Shown here: in pieces, positions 26,910-35,288 of the stretch
How positions within the stretch are numbered: the stretch's first letter is position 1
How the letters are laid out: every line of letters starts with the position of its first letter
Source: Kineosporia mesophila
GTDB lineage: Bacteria > Actinomycetota > Actinomycetes > Actinomycetales > Kineosporiaceae
Direction of reading: 5' to 3'
NCBI RefSeq assembly: GCF_021129235.1
Contig: NZ_JAJOMA010000001.1
Location: forward strand, 372,001 to 436,000
Length of the DNA: 64,000 bases
Notes under the pieces: model-generated
What the model was told of the DNA's origin: nothing
The model's input: the letters and a program-made list of their open reading frames with translations, nothing else
The model's database searches: none
Position numbers and translations under genes: made by a program

Positions 26910-26993
26910 CAGGATCTCCAGGTGAAGAGGTGGGTGGGAGAGGGCATAGCGAGTTGATCCAGGTACTTCGGTGCGCCGCCGGATGAGAGCTGC

Positions 26994-27797
26994 TCAGTGG
27001 GTGAGCACTTTGGCGAGAAAGTCTGCGGCCCGGTCGTTACGCGGGTTGGTGAAGAACTGCTCGGGAGGCGCGACGTCGAGAACACGCCCGCCGTCCATGA
27101 ACACCACCCGGTCGGCCGCCTTGCGGGCGAACCCCATCTCGTGGGTGACCACGAGCATCGTCATCCCCTCGGCAGCCAGGCCGGTGAGGACGTCGAGTAC
27201 CTCCTGGATCATCTCCGGGTCGAGCGCCGAGGTCGGCTCGTCGCAGAGCAGTACCCTGGGCTCCATCGCCAGCGCCCGGGCGATGGCCACCCGCTGCTGC
27301 TGGCCGCCGGAGAGCTGACCAGGATGTTTGTGGGCGTGGTCGGCCATCCCGACCCGGCCGAGCAGCTCCATGGCCAGGGCGTTGGCCCGGTCCTTGGACA
27401 GCCGGCGGACCTTGATCGGGGCCAGGGCCACGTTCTGCCGGACGGTCAGGTGGGAGAACAGGTTGAACGACTGGAACACCATGCCGGCCTGGGCCCGCAG
27501 CTGGGCCAGCTCGCGGCCCTCGGCCGGCACCGGCTTCCCGGCGACCTCGATCACCCCGGAACTGATGGTCTCCAGCCGGTTGATGCACCGGCAGAGCGTG
27601 GACTTGCCCGACCCGGAGGGGCCGATCACGACCACCACCTCGCCCAGCGCCACATCAAGGTTGATGTCGAAAAGGCAATGGAAAGAGTCGAAGTACTTGT
27701 TCAGGTTGCGAATCCTGATCAGAGAGTTCGAGTTCGAATCTTCCTGCGCCGTGATCGTTACCTCCGGCCGGTTCTGGGCCTTGGTCCTGCCGAACAC
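26994..27797 (-). CDS. Amino acid ABC transporter ATP-binding protein
   Basis: This ATPase of about 267 aa has Walker A IGPSGSGKST, Q-loop MVFQSFNLF, signature LSGGQQQR, Walker B VLLCDEPTSALD and H-loop VVTHEMG, of the GlnQ/GluA type. GTG 27797 is preferred since GGGAGG lies 5 nt upstream; GTG 27803 is in frame but touches the SD. It is first in the operon of ATPase, binding protein, two permeases and amidotransferase. Confidence 0.9.
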   Translation of the reverse strand: MFGRTKAQNRPEVTITAQEDSNSNSLIRIRNLNKYFDSFHCLFDINLDVALGEVVVVIGPSGSGKSTLCRCINRLETISSGVIEVAGKPVPAEGRELAQLRAQAGMVFQSFNLFSHLTVRQNVALAPIKVRRLSKDRANALAMELLGRVGMADHAHKHPGQLSGGQQQRVAIARALAMEPRVLLCDEPTSALDPEMIQEVLDVLTGLAAEGMTMLVVTHEMGFARKAADRVVFMDGGRVLDVAPPEQFFTNPRNDRAADFLAKVLTH

Positions 27798-27816
27798 GGT
27801 CACCTCCCGAGGGTGG

Positions 27817-27829
27817 ATTGTCGATCAAT
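27817..27829. promoter_or_regulatory. Possible LysR operator in the divergent region
   Basis: ATTG-TCGAT-CAAT (27817-27829) is an interrupted palindrome followed by a further CAAT at 27835-27838. It lies just upstream of the transporter operon and opposite the lysR gene, where a LysR-type activator normally binds. This is a weak, position-based call. Confidence 0.3.
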
Positions 27830-27876
27830 ATGGTCAATTACAGCGAGATCGGATCCCGACGTCCAACGAGAGTTTT

Positions 27877-27905
27877 TTGGCGGAACCATCAAGACTCTTT
27901 ATGGA
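27877..27905 (+). promoter_or_regulatory. Candidate promoter of the LysR gene
   Basis: TTGGCG (27877-27882) and TATGGA (27900-27905) are spaced by exactly 17 bp, a fair match to a housekeeping sigma promoter. A transcript from here would start near 27912 and supports GTG 27949 rather than ATG 27901 as the lysR start. Confidence 0.45.
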
Positions 27906-27948
27906 TCGAAGGTGTCCGGCCGAAACGCCGGGTGGACATACTGATCAG

Positions 27949-28875
27949 GTGGATGTTCAGCAGCTCAGGGTGCTGGCGGAGGTGAGCCGCACGGGGTCGT
28001 ACACCGCCGCGGCGGCTTCTCTGGGTTACACCCAGCCGGCAGTGAGTTACCAGATGCGGCGGTTGCAGCAATCTCTGGGAGCCCCGGTGGTGGTGCGGGT
28101 GGGCCGGGGGCTGCAGCTCACCGAGCTCGGCGAGGTGCTGCTGCAGCACGCCGACAACGTGTTCTCGGTGATCCGCGCGGTGGAGCAGGACATGTCCTCG
28201 GCCGTGGCCCGGGGCGGTGGACTGGTGCGGGTGGTGGCCTTCCAGAGCGGGCTCATTCGTCTGCTCCCGCCGGTGATCGACCGGCTGCGGGTGTCGCACC
28301 CGAACATCCGCATCAGTGTGACCCAGGCCGAGCCGGTCCAGGCACGGCGGCTCATCCGCTCCGGTGAGGTCGAGCTGGGCCTGCTCTGCAACTGGGCCAA
28401 CGAAGACCTGCCCGAGGGCGAGAGCACCATGCTGCGGAGGGAACTCATCACCGACCGGCGGTGCGTGGTGATGCCGGCCGGGCACGCCCTGGCCCGGCGC
28501 AAGACCATCGATCTGACCGAACTGGCCGACCACGACTGGGTGATGGAGAGTTTCCGCGACCGCTTCATGGCAGCCTGTACCAACGCCGGTTTCAGCCCGC
28601 GCATCGTGGCCACCGTCGACGACGTGCTCACCGCCCAGGCCCTGGTGGCGAGCGGTATGGGCATCAGCCTGATGAACGAGCTCGGCCTGCTCGGCCACAC
28701 CCGCCCCGACCTGGTCCACCGCCCGCTGCGCGACTGGCCCCTGCGCCGTACCTACGCCCTGCTCTGGCCCGACATGGCCCGGGTGCCGGCGGTGGGGGTG
28801 GTGCTGCACGAGATCCAGGCCGTGGCCCGGGCGGTGCGCAAGAACGCCCCGGCCGCCACCGAGCCTCAGCCCTGA
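27949..28875 (+). CDS. LysR-family transcription regulator
   Basis: This 308-aa protein has an N-terminal winged helix (VDVQQLRVLAEVSR, AAASLGYTQPAVSYQMRRL) and a C-terminal periplasmic-binding-like effector domain (VRVVAFQSGLIRLLPPV, VASGMGISLMNELGL). It is divergent from the amino-acid transporter/amidotransferase operon, the usual layout for a LysR regulator of its neighbour, so it probably responds to the imported amino acid. GTG 27949 gives the standard family N-terminus. Confidence 0.88.
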   Translation: MDVQQLRVLAEVSRTGSYTAAAASLGYTQPAVSYQMRRLQQSLGAPVVVRVGRGLQLTELGEVLLQHADNVFSVIRAVEQDMSSAVARGGGLVRVVAFQSGLIRLLPPVIDRLRVSHPNIRISVTQAEPVQARRLIRSGEVELGLLCNWANEDLPEGESTMLRRELITDRRCVVMPAGHALARRKTIDLTELADHDWVMESFRDRFMAACTNAGFSPRIVATVDDVLTAQALVASGMGISLMNELGLLGHTRPDLVHRPLRDWPLRRTYALLWPDMARVPAVGVVLHEIQAVARAVRKNAPAATEPQP

Positions 28876-29077
28876 CCCGGACCCCGGGTTGGTGGGCATC
28901 ACGACCGGGCCCGGGTGACTGACCGCACTTCGCCTCTCCGGGAGGTGCGGACGATTGCCGGAAAGGGCGAAGATGAAGGCCGGCCCCACGAACAGATCAC
29001 GGAGAGCTACGCATCATGACCTCACCGGCCGATGGCGGACCGAACGGCACGGCCCGGCAGCCTGGGCAGGATCGACT

Positions 29078-31786
29078 GTGAAGTTCGGTGGTCGTGAGCT
29101 CCGGCCGAACGTCCGCCCCGCGCCGGGCGCCTCGTCCGTGGTGCGGGTCGGGCCCGGTGACCGCCGGGCGATCGGCACGATCACCGAGGCGCTCGCCGCG
29201 GCCCAGGACGGGCAGACCGTCGCCGTGGCGCCGGGGGTGTACCCGGAGAACCTGGTGGTCTCCCGGCCGGTGGCGATCGTGGCCGAGCAGGGGCCGGGCA
29301 CGGTCCGGGTCGTCAGCCCGGCGGGGGTCACCCTGGCCGCGCCGGTGCGGATCCACGGGCTGGTGCTCACCGGGGCCACCGACGGCAACCCGCAGCTGCG
29401 GGTGATCGGCGGGGTGGCAGAGCTGTCGGAGTGCGATGTGATCGCCGGCCGGGTCGACCTGGAGAACGAGGCCGCGATCCGGATGAGGACGTGCCGCATC
29501 AGCAGCGCGCCCCTGGTCGGCCTGCACCTGACCGCCTCCAGCCAGGCCGTGATGAACACCTGCGTGATCACGGCCGTCGACGGAACCGGCGTCGTGGTCA
29601 GTGATTCCGCCCGGCTGACGTTGCAGGACACGCAGATCCGCTCCCCCCGGGGGTCCGGCCTGCGGGTGCGGGGCCAGGGCCGGGTGCAGGCCGAGGGCAG
29701 TGAGTTCTCGCGCACGGGCCGCAGTGGGGTGCTGATCGAGGACGACGCGTCGGTGATCCTGCGCGGCTGCCGGATCGAGCGTGCGGGCACCGAGGGCCTG
29801 CGCATCCTCGGCAGCGGGCCCGCATCCGGCGTCGGTACCGCACCGGCCGATACCTCCGGCGTCCTCCTGTCCGACTGTGTGATCGAAAAGTCCGTCGGCG
29901 ACGGTGTTCTGGTGAGCGCGGGGCAGACCCGCCTGAGCGACTGCCGAATCGCCGGGACCGGGCGTTCCGGCCTGGTCGCGGCGGGCACGAGCGTGCTCAC
30001 GCTGGAGAACTGCGTGCTCGAGAAGGTGACCGGCACCGGCGTGGTCTCCCGAGACCAGGCCCAGCTCTCGTTCAGTGACGGCTCGGTACGCCGCAGCGGG
30101 GCGAACGGGTTCTACCTCTCCGGCAGCTCCGGTACCCGTCTGAACGACGTGCGGATCGAGGAAGCCACTTTCAGCGCGGTCTGCGCGGGCGACTCGGCGC
30201 AGATCGAGGTCACCGGCCTGGTGGTCGCCGGCACTCCCGAGCACGGCCTGCACATCAAAGGACGCGCGAGCGCCCGGGTGCGGGGAGGTTTCGTCCGTAC
30301 AGCCGGGCTGAGCGGTGTGCAGACCGAGGGGGATGCCGAACTTGACCTGTCCGGGCTGGATCTCGAGCGCTGCGGGGTGGGTGTCTCGCTGACGTCGCGA
30401 GAGCGGGCGACGGTGGCGAAGACCGTTGTCAGCGAGAGTGAGCGCTCCGCCGTGCAGATCGGGCCGGGAGCCGGTGCCACGATCCGCGAGGTGCGCGTGC
30501 GCCGGGCCGGTACGGCCGGGATCGTGCTGGAGAAAGACGCCCGGGGCACGATCGAGGAGTGCCACATCGAGGGGGCGGGCGGTTCGGGCCTGGTGGTCTG
30601 GACCGGTGCCAGTCCCACGGTGACCCGGCTGACGGTGCGGGACACCACCAAGAACGGCGTCTTCGTCGGCGACGGCGCCTCGGGAACCTACGAGGACTGC
30701 GACGTCTCGGCGAGCGGGTTCCCGGCCCTGCACGTGGGCAAGAAGGCCACGCCCACGGTGACGGGCTGGCGGATCCACGACACCGAGGCCGACCTGAGCC
30801 AGGACGAGGACGCGCAGCCGGATTTCGCGAAGATCACCATTGCGAACGTCCGGACGTCGACGGTCCCGGCGGCCGCGCGCACCGGCGCGCGGCTCGAGAA
30901 GGTTACGGCCAACGGGCCTTCCGGGGCCGACCGGGGCGCGGGGGCGGCGGCGACGGCCGAACCGGAGGAATCGCTGGACGAGCTGCGCGGCCAGCTGAGC
31001 GGGCTGGTCGGCCTGGAGCTGGTCAAGAACGATGTGAACGCGCTGGTCAAGCTCATGCAGATGGTGCGGCGGCGGCAGGAGGCCGGACTGGCGGCGCCAC
31101 CGCTGAACCGGCATCTGGTGTTCGCCGGCAACCCGGGCACCGGCAAGACCACGGTGGCGCGGCTCTACGGCGGTCTGCTGGCCCGGCTCGGGGTGCTGGA
31201 GAAGGGGCACCTGGTCGAGGCCGACCGGGGTGCGCTGGTCGGCTCGTACGTCGGTCACACGGCGCCGAAGACCGAGGCGGTGTTCCGGAAGGCTCTGGGC
31301 GGTGTGCTGTTCCTCGACGAGGCGTACTCGCTGTCGCCGCCCGGGCAGCCGAACGACTTCGGTCAGGAGGCCATCGTCACGCTGATGAAGCTGATGGAGG
31401 ACTACCGCGACGAGATCGTCGTGATCGTGGCCGGTTACTCGGGCGAGATGCACCACTTCCTCAGCTCGAACCCCGGCCTGAAGTCCCGGTTCTCGCGCAC
31501 CCTGGAGTTCGTGGACTACACCTCGGAAGAACTCACGCGGATCGTCGAGATGCAGGCGGCGCATCACGAGTACGTCATCACCGCCAGCACCCGCACGGCG
31601 CTGGTGGAGTATTTCGACGCGATCGGGCGCACCGCCGGTTTCGGCAACGGACGTGTGTCCCGTCAGCTGTTCCAGTCGATGACGGAGCGTCAGGCGTCGC
31701 GACTGGCTGACACGGACCTGTCGGAATCGTCGAACGAGCTGCTGCAGCGCATCGATCCCGCGGACATCCCGCCGCATTCGATCTGA
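29078..31786 (+). CDS. Parallel beta-helix protein fused to CbxX/EccA-type AAA ATPase
   Basis: From GTG 29078 (GCAGGA 6 nt upstream) the protein is 902 aa. Residues 1-600 are a right-handed parallel beta-helix of about twenty short turns (pattern ...GVLIEDDASVILRGCRIERAG). After a linker, residues ~630-902 form a CbxX/CfqX-type AAA domain: VFAGNPGTGKTTVARLYG (Walker A), GVLFLDEAYSL (Walker B), VIVAGY (sensor 1) and the Arg-finger region NPGLKSRFSRT. EccA ATPases of type VII systems use this AAA type, so it may chaperone secreted substrates, with the beta-helix as a recognition surface. The ecc core genes lie 5.4 kb downstream, not in the same operon. Confidence 0.8.
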   Translation: MKFGGRELRPNVRPAPGASSVVRVGPGDRRAIGTITEALAAAQDGQTVAVAPGVYPENLVVSRPVAIVAEQGPGTVRVVSPAGVTLAAPVRIHGLVLTGATDGNPQLRVIGGVAELSECDVIAGRVDLENEAAIRMRTCRISSAPLVGLHLTASSQAVMNTCVITAVDGTGVVVSDSARLTLQDTQIRSPRGSGLRVRGQGRVQAEGSEFSRTGRSGVLIEDDASVILRGCRIERAGTEGLRILGSGPASGVGTAPADTSGVLLSDCVIEKSVGDGVLVSAGQTRLSDCRIAGTGRSGLVAAGTSVLTLENCVLEKVTGTGVVSRDQAQLSFSDGSVRRSGANGFYLSGSSGTRLNDVRIEEATFSAVCAGDSAQIEVTGLVVAGTPEHGLHIKGRASARVRGGFVRTAGLSGVQTEGDAELDLSGLDLERCGVGVSLTSRERATVAKTVVSESERSAVQIGPGAGATIREVRVRRAGTAGIVLEKDARGTIEECHIEGAGGSGLVVWTGASPTVTRLTVRDTTKNGVFVGDGASGTYEDCDVSASGFPALHVGKKATPTVTGWRIHDTEADLSQDEDAQPDFAKITIANVRTSTVPAAARTGARLEKVTANGPSGADRGAGAAATAEPEESLDELRGQLSGLVGLELVKNDVNALVKLMQMVRRRQEAGLAAPPLNRHLVFAGNPGTGKTTVARLYGGLLARLGVLEKGHLVEADRGALVGSYVGHTAPKTEAVFRKALGGVLFLDEAYSLSPPGQPNDFGQEAIVTLMKLMEDYRDEIVVIVAGYSGEMHHFLSSNPGLKSRFSRTLEFVDYTSEELTRIVEMQAAHHEYVITASTRTALVEYFDAIGRTAGFGNGRVSRQLFQSMTERQASRLADTDLSESSNELLQRIDPADIPPHSI

Positions 31787-31843
31787 GGTACTTTCGGATG
31801 TTGTTCGCCTCGTGACAGCATCCGCTCTCCTTAGGAGAAGACC

Positions 31844-32797
31844 GTGAACCGCGAACCGACGACCGGGCCACCCGCACAGGACGAGAACGGCAGCCGCCCG
31901 GAGTTCCTGAGCTCCTGGAAGGGGTCGGTGACGGGTCGGCACCCGATGGCTGCCGTGCCCACCCGGGGCCTGCAGGGTGTGGCCGTGATCGCCGGGTCGC
32001 TCGCGGTGGTGGCGGGCGTCGTGATCGGCGGTGTGGCGGCCGTCAGCACGGTCGCGAACTCCGGTGGTCAGGAGCCGCAGAACGCCTCGCTGGCCGCCTC
32101 GAACGTGCAGTCGACGGCAGCCCCGATCAGCTCGGCGACCGCGGCCGACGGGACGGTTACCCCGACCGCCACGCCGACGGCGCGCAAGCGGAAGACAGCC
32201 ACGCAGGAAGCGGTTCCGGTGCGCACCCGGACGGTGACCGAGACCGCCGCGCCGACCGGCACGGCCACGGCGAAGAAGCAGTCGTCGGCCGCGAAGAAGA
32301 AGGCCGTGACCGCCGCGAAGAAGGCTGAGGCGTCGCCGAACACCACCGTGCAGTGGGTCGGCCTGGTCAAGAACGAGGTGGTCGCCGACCGGTGCATCGA
32401 CCTGGCCGGTGTCGACGGGGTGGCCCTGGGCACCAAGCCGGTGTCGCTGGTCTGTTACCCGGGCAGCACGGACAACCAGGAGTACGAGACCATCACGCAG
32501 GCGAACGGCACGTTCCTGCTGCGTAACGTCAAGTCTCACTACTGCCTGGACGTACCGGGCCGGGGCGCGGACGCTTCCGGCACCGAGATCGGTATCAGCG
32601 ACTGCCTGCTCGGTGCGCAGGACAACCAGATGTTCAAGAAGCAGGCGCAGGGCAACGGCTTCTATCTCGTCAACGTCAAGAGCGGCCTATGTCTTGACAT
32701 TTCGAACGCGGGTGGCAACGACAAGTTGGAGCAGGTGCTGACCCTGTTCCCGTGCTCGCCGACCGACGACCACATCTGGAACTTCGTCACTTCGTGA
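31844..32797 (+). CDS. Membrane-anchored protein with extracellular ricin-type beta-trefoil lectin domain
   Basis: This 317-aa protein has a short cytoplasmic head, a TM helix near residues 41-67 (GVAVIAGSLAVVAGVV, almost the same as in the gene at 21129), an Ala/Thr/Lys stalk, and a C-terminal ricin-B-like trefoil from about 170. The trefoil has paired Cys and QxW-like positions (RCIDLAGVDG, YCLDVPGRGADASG, LCLDISNAGGND, HIWNF). It probably binds glycans at the cell surface. GTG 31844 is preceded by AGGAGA at 6 nt. The gap of only 57 bp after the beta-helix/AAA gene suggests co-transcription. Confidence 0.78.
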   Translation: MNREPTTGPPAQDENGSRPEFLSSWKGSVTGRHPMAAVPTRGLQGVAVIAGSLAVVAGVVIGGVAAVSTVANSGGQEPQNASLAASNVQSTAAPISSATAADGTVTPTATPTARKRKTATQEAVPVRTRTVTETAAPTGTATAKKQSSAAKKKAVTAAKKAEASPNTTVQWVGLVKNEVVADRCIDLAGVDGVALGTKPVSLVCYPGSTDNQEYETITQANGTFLLRNVKSHYCLDVPGRGADASGTEIGISDCLLGAQDNQMFKKQAQGNGFYLVNVKSGLCLDISNAGGNDKLEQVLTLFPCSPTDDHIWNFVTS

Positions 32798-33084
32798 TCC
32801 ACGGTCCGGTTCCGGGCAATTCCGGGAGTATCTTCGGGCAGTGTTCGGCGGGGGCCCCGGCGGGGCGTCGTGACCTGCGCGGCGGAAGTCTTTCTGCGCC
32901 AATTCCGAACAGAACTGGCTGCTGCCGCGCGAACGTGCTGCGGGAGGAGAAGCTGCTCGACGAGCTCACCGGCCTGTCCCTGCCGGATGCCTCGAAGGCT
33001 ACGCGCTGCTGCAGTCGCTACAGGTCGCGGTGGAGTTGAGCAAGGCCGGAACTCAGGGTGGGGCCGGCGTCGGCCCCACCCTGA
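32798..33084 (+). other. Intergenic stretch with possible frameshifted gene remnant
   Basis: On the plus strand, 32938-32996 reads LREEKLLDELTGLSLPDAS in one frame. After a one-base shift near 32997 it continues GYALLQSLQVAVELSKAG in another, which looks like a continuous helical protein broken by a frameshift. No start, SD or family is recognisable. It may be a decayed gene or chance. Confidence 0.25.
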
Positions 33085-34143
33085 TCAGGCCACGGTCTCG
33101 GGCTCGGCGGCGGCGTTCTCGGTGAGCGGCGCGTAGGGATGCCCCGCGTCGTCCAGCCCCGGGTGGGGCACTGGTGACGGGGCCGGTCCGTCGATGGGTC
33201 CGACGCCGGCGGTGAGGGCTTGGTTGCGGAGGTGTTCGAGGACTTGGTGTTCGCGGCGGTTGCGGGCGGTGGGGCGGGTGGTTTCTTCGACGAGGTAGAC
33301 GGTGGCGTCGCCGTGTTGGTGGTCGAGGGCCAGGACGCGGAAGCGGGTGGCGGCGGGGAAGAGGACGGTGTCGGTGTGGCCGACGAGGAGGGGTGTGCGG
33401 CGTCCGGATTCGGACCAGATGACGTAGTTGATGAGGGGTCCGGGGCTGACGCCGGCGGCGGGGAAGGTGGTGCGTTCGGCGCGGGTGAAGGCGGGTTCGG
33501 TGAGGACGCTGCCGGGGAAAAAGGCGTCCAGCGGCATGTTGTCGCGGGGTGCCCGGTGAAAACAGGCCCCGGGGTGCACCGGCAGCCGGCCCAGGCCGGA
33601 CACCAGGCAGGCCACCGTGGGCCGGTCGGCCTGGTGGGGCTGCCCGTCGCGCAGCCTGGTGTCCAGGCCGGTCAGGGTGCCCCGCAGGTAGGCGCGCAGC
33701 ACCGAAAGCTCTTGCGAGATCACGGCGGTGGGCGCGTTCATCAGCATGCCGCGCAGTTCCGGCGGTTTGCCCTCGATCAGCCGGATCACCTCGGCCAGAT
33801 CGGCGTCCAGCTCGGAACCGGCCTGCTCGCGGCACCATTGGCGTTCCTGCGGGGTGCTCTGGTGGCCGGGCAGCACGAGGGGCACGAACGGCCGGGTCTC
33901 GATCATGATCAGCGGGGGAGTGGGGTCCTCGACGTCTTCGGGCGGGTCGGCCGGATCGGCGAGAGCATCCAGGGCGTCGAGCTCGGGGATCTCGTCGGTC
34001 GACTCCACCTGATCGGCGTGGTCGGCGTGGTCCACCGGGCCGGGGGCGGGCTGGGGGCCTGGGCGGGTGCCGAGACCGATCAGCAGCACGCCGAGGAAGA
34101 TCAGGGTGATGGCGGCGACGATCGCGACCTGCTGTGCGGACAT
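33085..34143 (-). CDS. Membrane protein with ADP-ribosyltransferase-like C-terminal domain (copy A)
   Basis: This 352-aa protein has an N-terminal TM helix (IVAAITLIFLGVLLIG) followed by Arg/Pro, then an acidic linker. A helical middle (ELDADLAEVIRLIEGK) leads to a C-terminal domain with ACFHRAP, PGSVLTEPAFTRAERT, then TDTVLFPAATRFRVLALD. This order resembles the R, S-T-S and E-x-E-V-L-F-P blocks of the R-S-E ART fold. The Q/E-x-E glutamates are not kept (T-D-T), so activity is doubtful. Residues 209-319 are encoded by a segment identical to copy B. A decayed sigma gene lies directly upstream, mirroring copy B. Confidence 0.55.
   Translation of the reverse strand: MSAQQVAIVAAITLIFLGVLLIGLGTRPGPQPAPGPVDHADHADQVESTDEIPELDALDALADPADPPEDVEDPTPPLIMIETRPFVPLVLPGHQSTPQERQWCREQAGSELDADLAEVIRLIEGKPPELRGMLMNAPTAVISQELSVLRAYLRGTLTGLDTRLRDGQPHQADRPTVACLVSGLGRLPVHPGACFHRAPRDNMPLDAFFPGSVLTEPAFTRAERTTFPAAGVSPGPLINYVIWSESGRRTPLLVGHTDTVLFPAATRFRVLALDHQHGDATVYLVEETTRPTARNRREHQVLEHLRNQALTAGVGPIDGPAPSPVPHPGLDDAGHPYAPLTENAAAEPETVA
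33185..33519 (-). repeat. 335-bp segment identical to 35401-35735 (copy A)
   Basis: Every base from 33185 to 33519 matches 35401-35735 (constant offset 2216, no gap). The flanks on both sides diverge at once. It encodes the C-terminal ART-like part of the protein. On the gene's strand it uses GAA, CAA and C-ending codons (for example GAAGAAACCACC), unlike the GAG/CAG/CTG style of the flanking coding sequence. Confidence 0.95.
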
Positions 34144-34147
34144 CTAT

Positions 34148-34325
34148 CCGGCCCGGAGCCCGCTCGGGGGAGTGTTCCCCCGCGGCGCGTGGAACGCTGG
34201 GCGAGCTGGCCGGTGTTCCGGCCAGATGGAGCTGAGCATGACGTTTACCACCATCCCGACGAGGATCTGATCTGTCCCGTCTGTCCTATCTTGCCGCATG
34301 GGATGTCACGGTGCTGCGGTTCCTG
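34148..34325 (-). pseudogene. Decayed remnant of an ECF sigma factor gene
   Basis: Directly upstream of ART-like copy A, the sequence keeps pieces of the 3' half of the sigma gene at 36459-37046 in the same order: CGGCCCGGAGCCCG, CGGTGTTCCGGCCAGAT, GAGCTGAGCATG and ACCACCATCCCGAC. About 80 bp between the first two pieces is missing and no frame remains open. The stretch 34326-34565 shows nothing further that I can align or name. Confidence 0.75.
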
Positions 34326-34565
34326 ACCGGCCGGCCTCGCGGGGCGGGCCCGGGGGAGCGTCGATCGCGGAACCGAGGTCACCCGGTGCGATCGCCGGGT
34401 CACCGGTTCGTGTTCGCGTGCAGGTCGTACCGGTGTGCGGGTGGGGCGAGGTGAACATTCCCCGAACAATGCCGACCGTTCTGCGGCCGTCATCAAAGCT
34501 ATCTGGAGATAGCCTGTTTCGCCACGCCTGTCATCGTCGGCGACCGGGACCACGGATGGGGAAGC

Positions 34566-35255
34566 ATGGATCTTGAGGATGTACCGGGCTGGTTCTACCG
34601 CCAGGACGCCCTGTTGTTCGACTGTCTGCTCGGGGCCCAGCGGGAGATCGGGGTGACCGGCGACATTCTCGAGATGGGCTCGTACCTCGGGAGATCGACC
34701 ATCTTCATGGCGAGATACCTGGCCACGGGCGAAGGGCTGACCGTTTGCGACCTGTTCGGAGAGTCACCGCCCGGTGACGATATGAACATCTCGGAGAACA
34801 AGGCCACGTACGAGGAACTGACGCGTCAGGGGTTCGAGTCGAACTTCCTGCAGTTCTACGATCACCTCCCGCGCATCGTTCAGGCCCCGACGAGTGTGCT
34901 GCCGGACGAGATGGAAGCGGGCAGCTGCCGGTTCGTGCACATCGACGCCTCGCACCTCTACCACAACGTCAAGGCCGACATCGGGAACACCCGGGACCTG
35001 TTGCTGCCCGAGAACGGCCTGGTCGCGCTCGACGACGTCAATTCGTTCTGGATGCCCCAGGTGGGTGCGGCGACCTGGGAGGCGGTGTTCACCGCCGGCC
35101 TGAAGCCGATCTGCCTGTCGCGCATGAAGTTCTACGGAACCTGGGGTGACCCCGGAATCTGGCACGAGCGGGTGGAGAAGTACTTCGCGAACAACGCCGA
35201 GTCGCGGCTGGAGACGAATCTGGTCGCCGGGCACAAGATCACCAGCGTGATCTGA
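34566..35255 (+). CDS. Class I SAM-dependent methyltransferase (Methyltransf_24-like)
   Basis: This 229-aa protein has a Rossmann SAM-binding motif DILEMGSYLGRSTIFMA, followed by LTVCDLFGES, FVHIDASHLYHNVKAD and VALDDVNSFW, typical of the Methyltransf_24 group that often modifies sugars or small metabolites. ATG 34566 has GGGGAAG close upstream. It sits alone, on the opposite strand, between the two copies of the sigma/ART-like cassette where the decayed sigma gene once extended. Substrate unknown. Confidence 0.75.
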   Translation: MDLEDVPGWFYRQDALLFDCLLGAQREIGVTGDILEMGSYLGRSTIFMARYLATGEGLTVCDLFGESPPGDDMNISENKATYEELTRQGFESNFLQFYDHLPRIVQAPTSVLPDEMEAGSCRFVHIDASHLYHNVKADIGNTRDLLLPENGLVALDDVNSFWMPQVGAATWEAVFTAGLKPICLSRMKFYGTWGDPGIWHERVEKYFANNAESRLETNLVAGHKITSVI

Positions 35256-35288
35256 GGGGGAGCACGGGGCGGTTCCGGGCCGGTCGGC

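Noticed and set aside
27901-27951. ATG 27901 as the start of the LysR gene
   Set aside because: It coincides with the likely -10 element, adds 16 residues not usual for the family, and has no SD.
28997-32539. 1180-codon open frame on the minus strand
   Set aside because: It is antisense to the beta-helix/AAA and lectin genes, whose domains are clear. It has His/Arg/Gly-rich composition typical of the complementary frame of GC-rich genes and no SD or recognisable motif.
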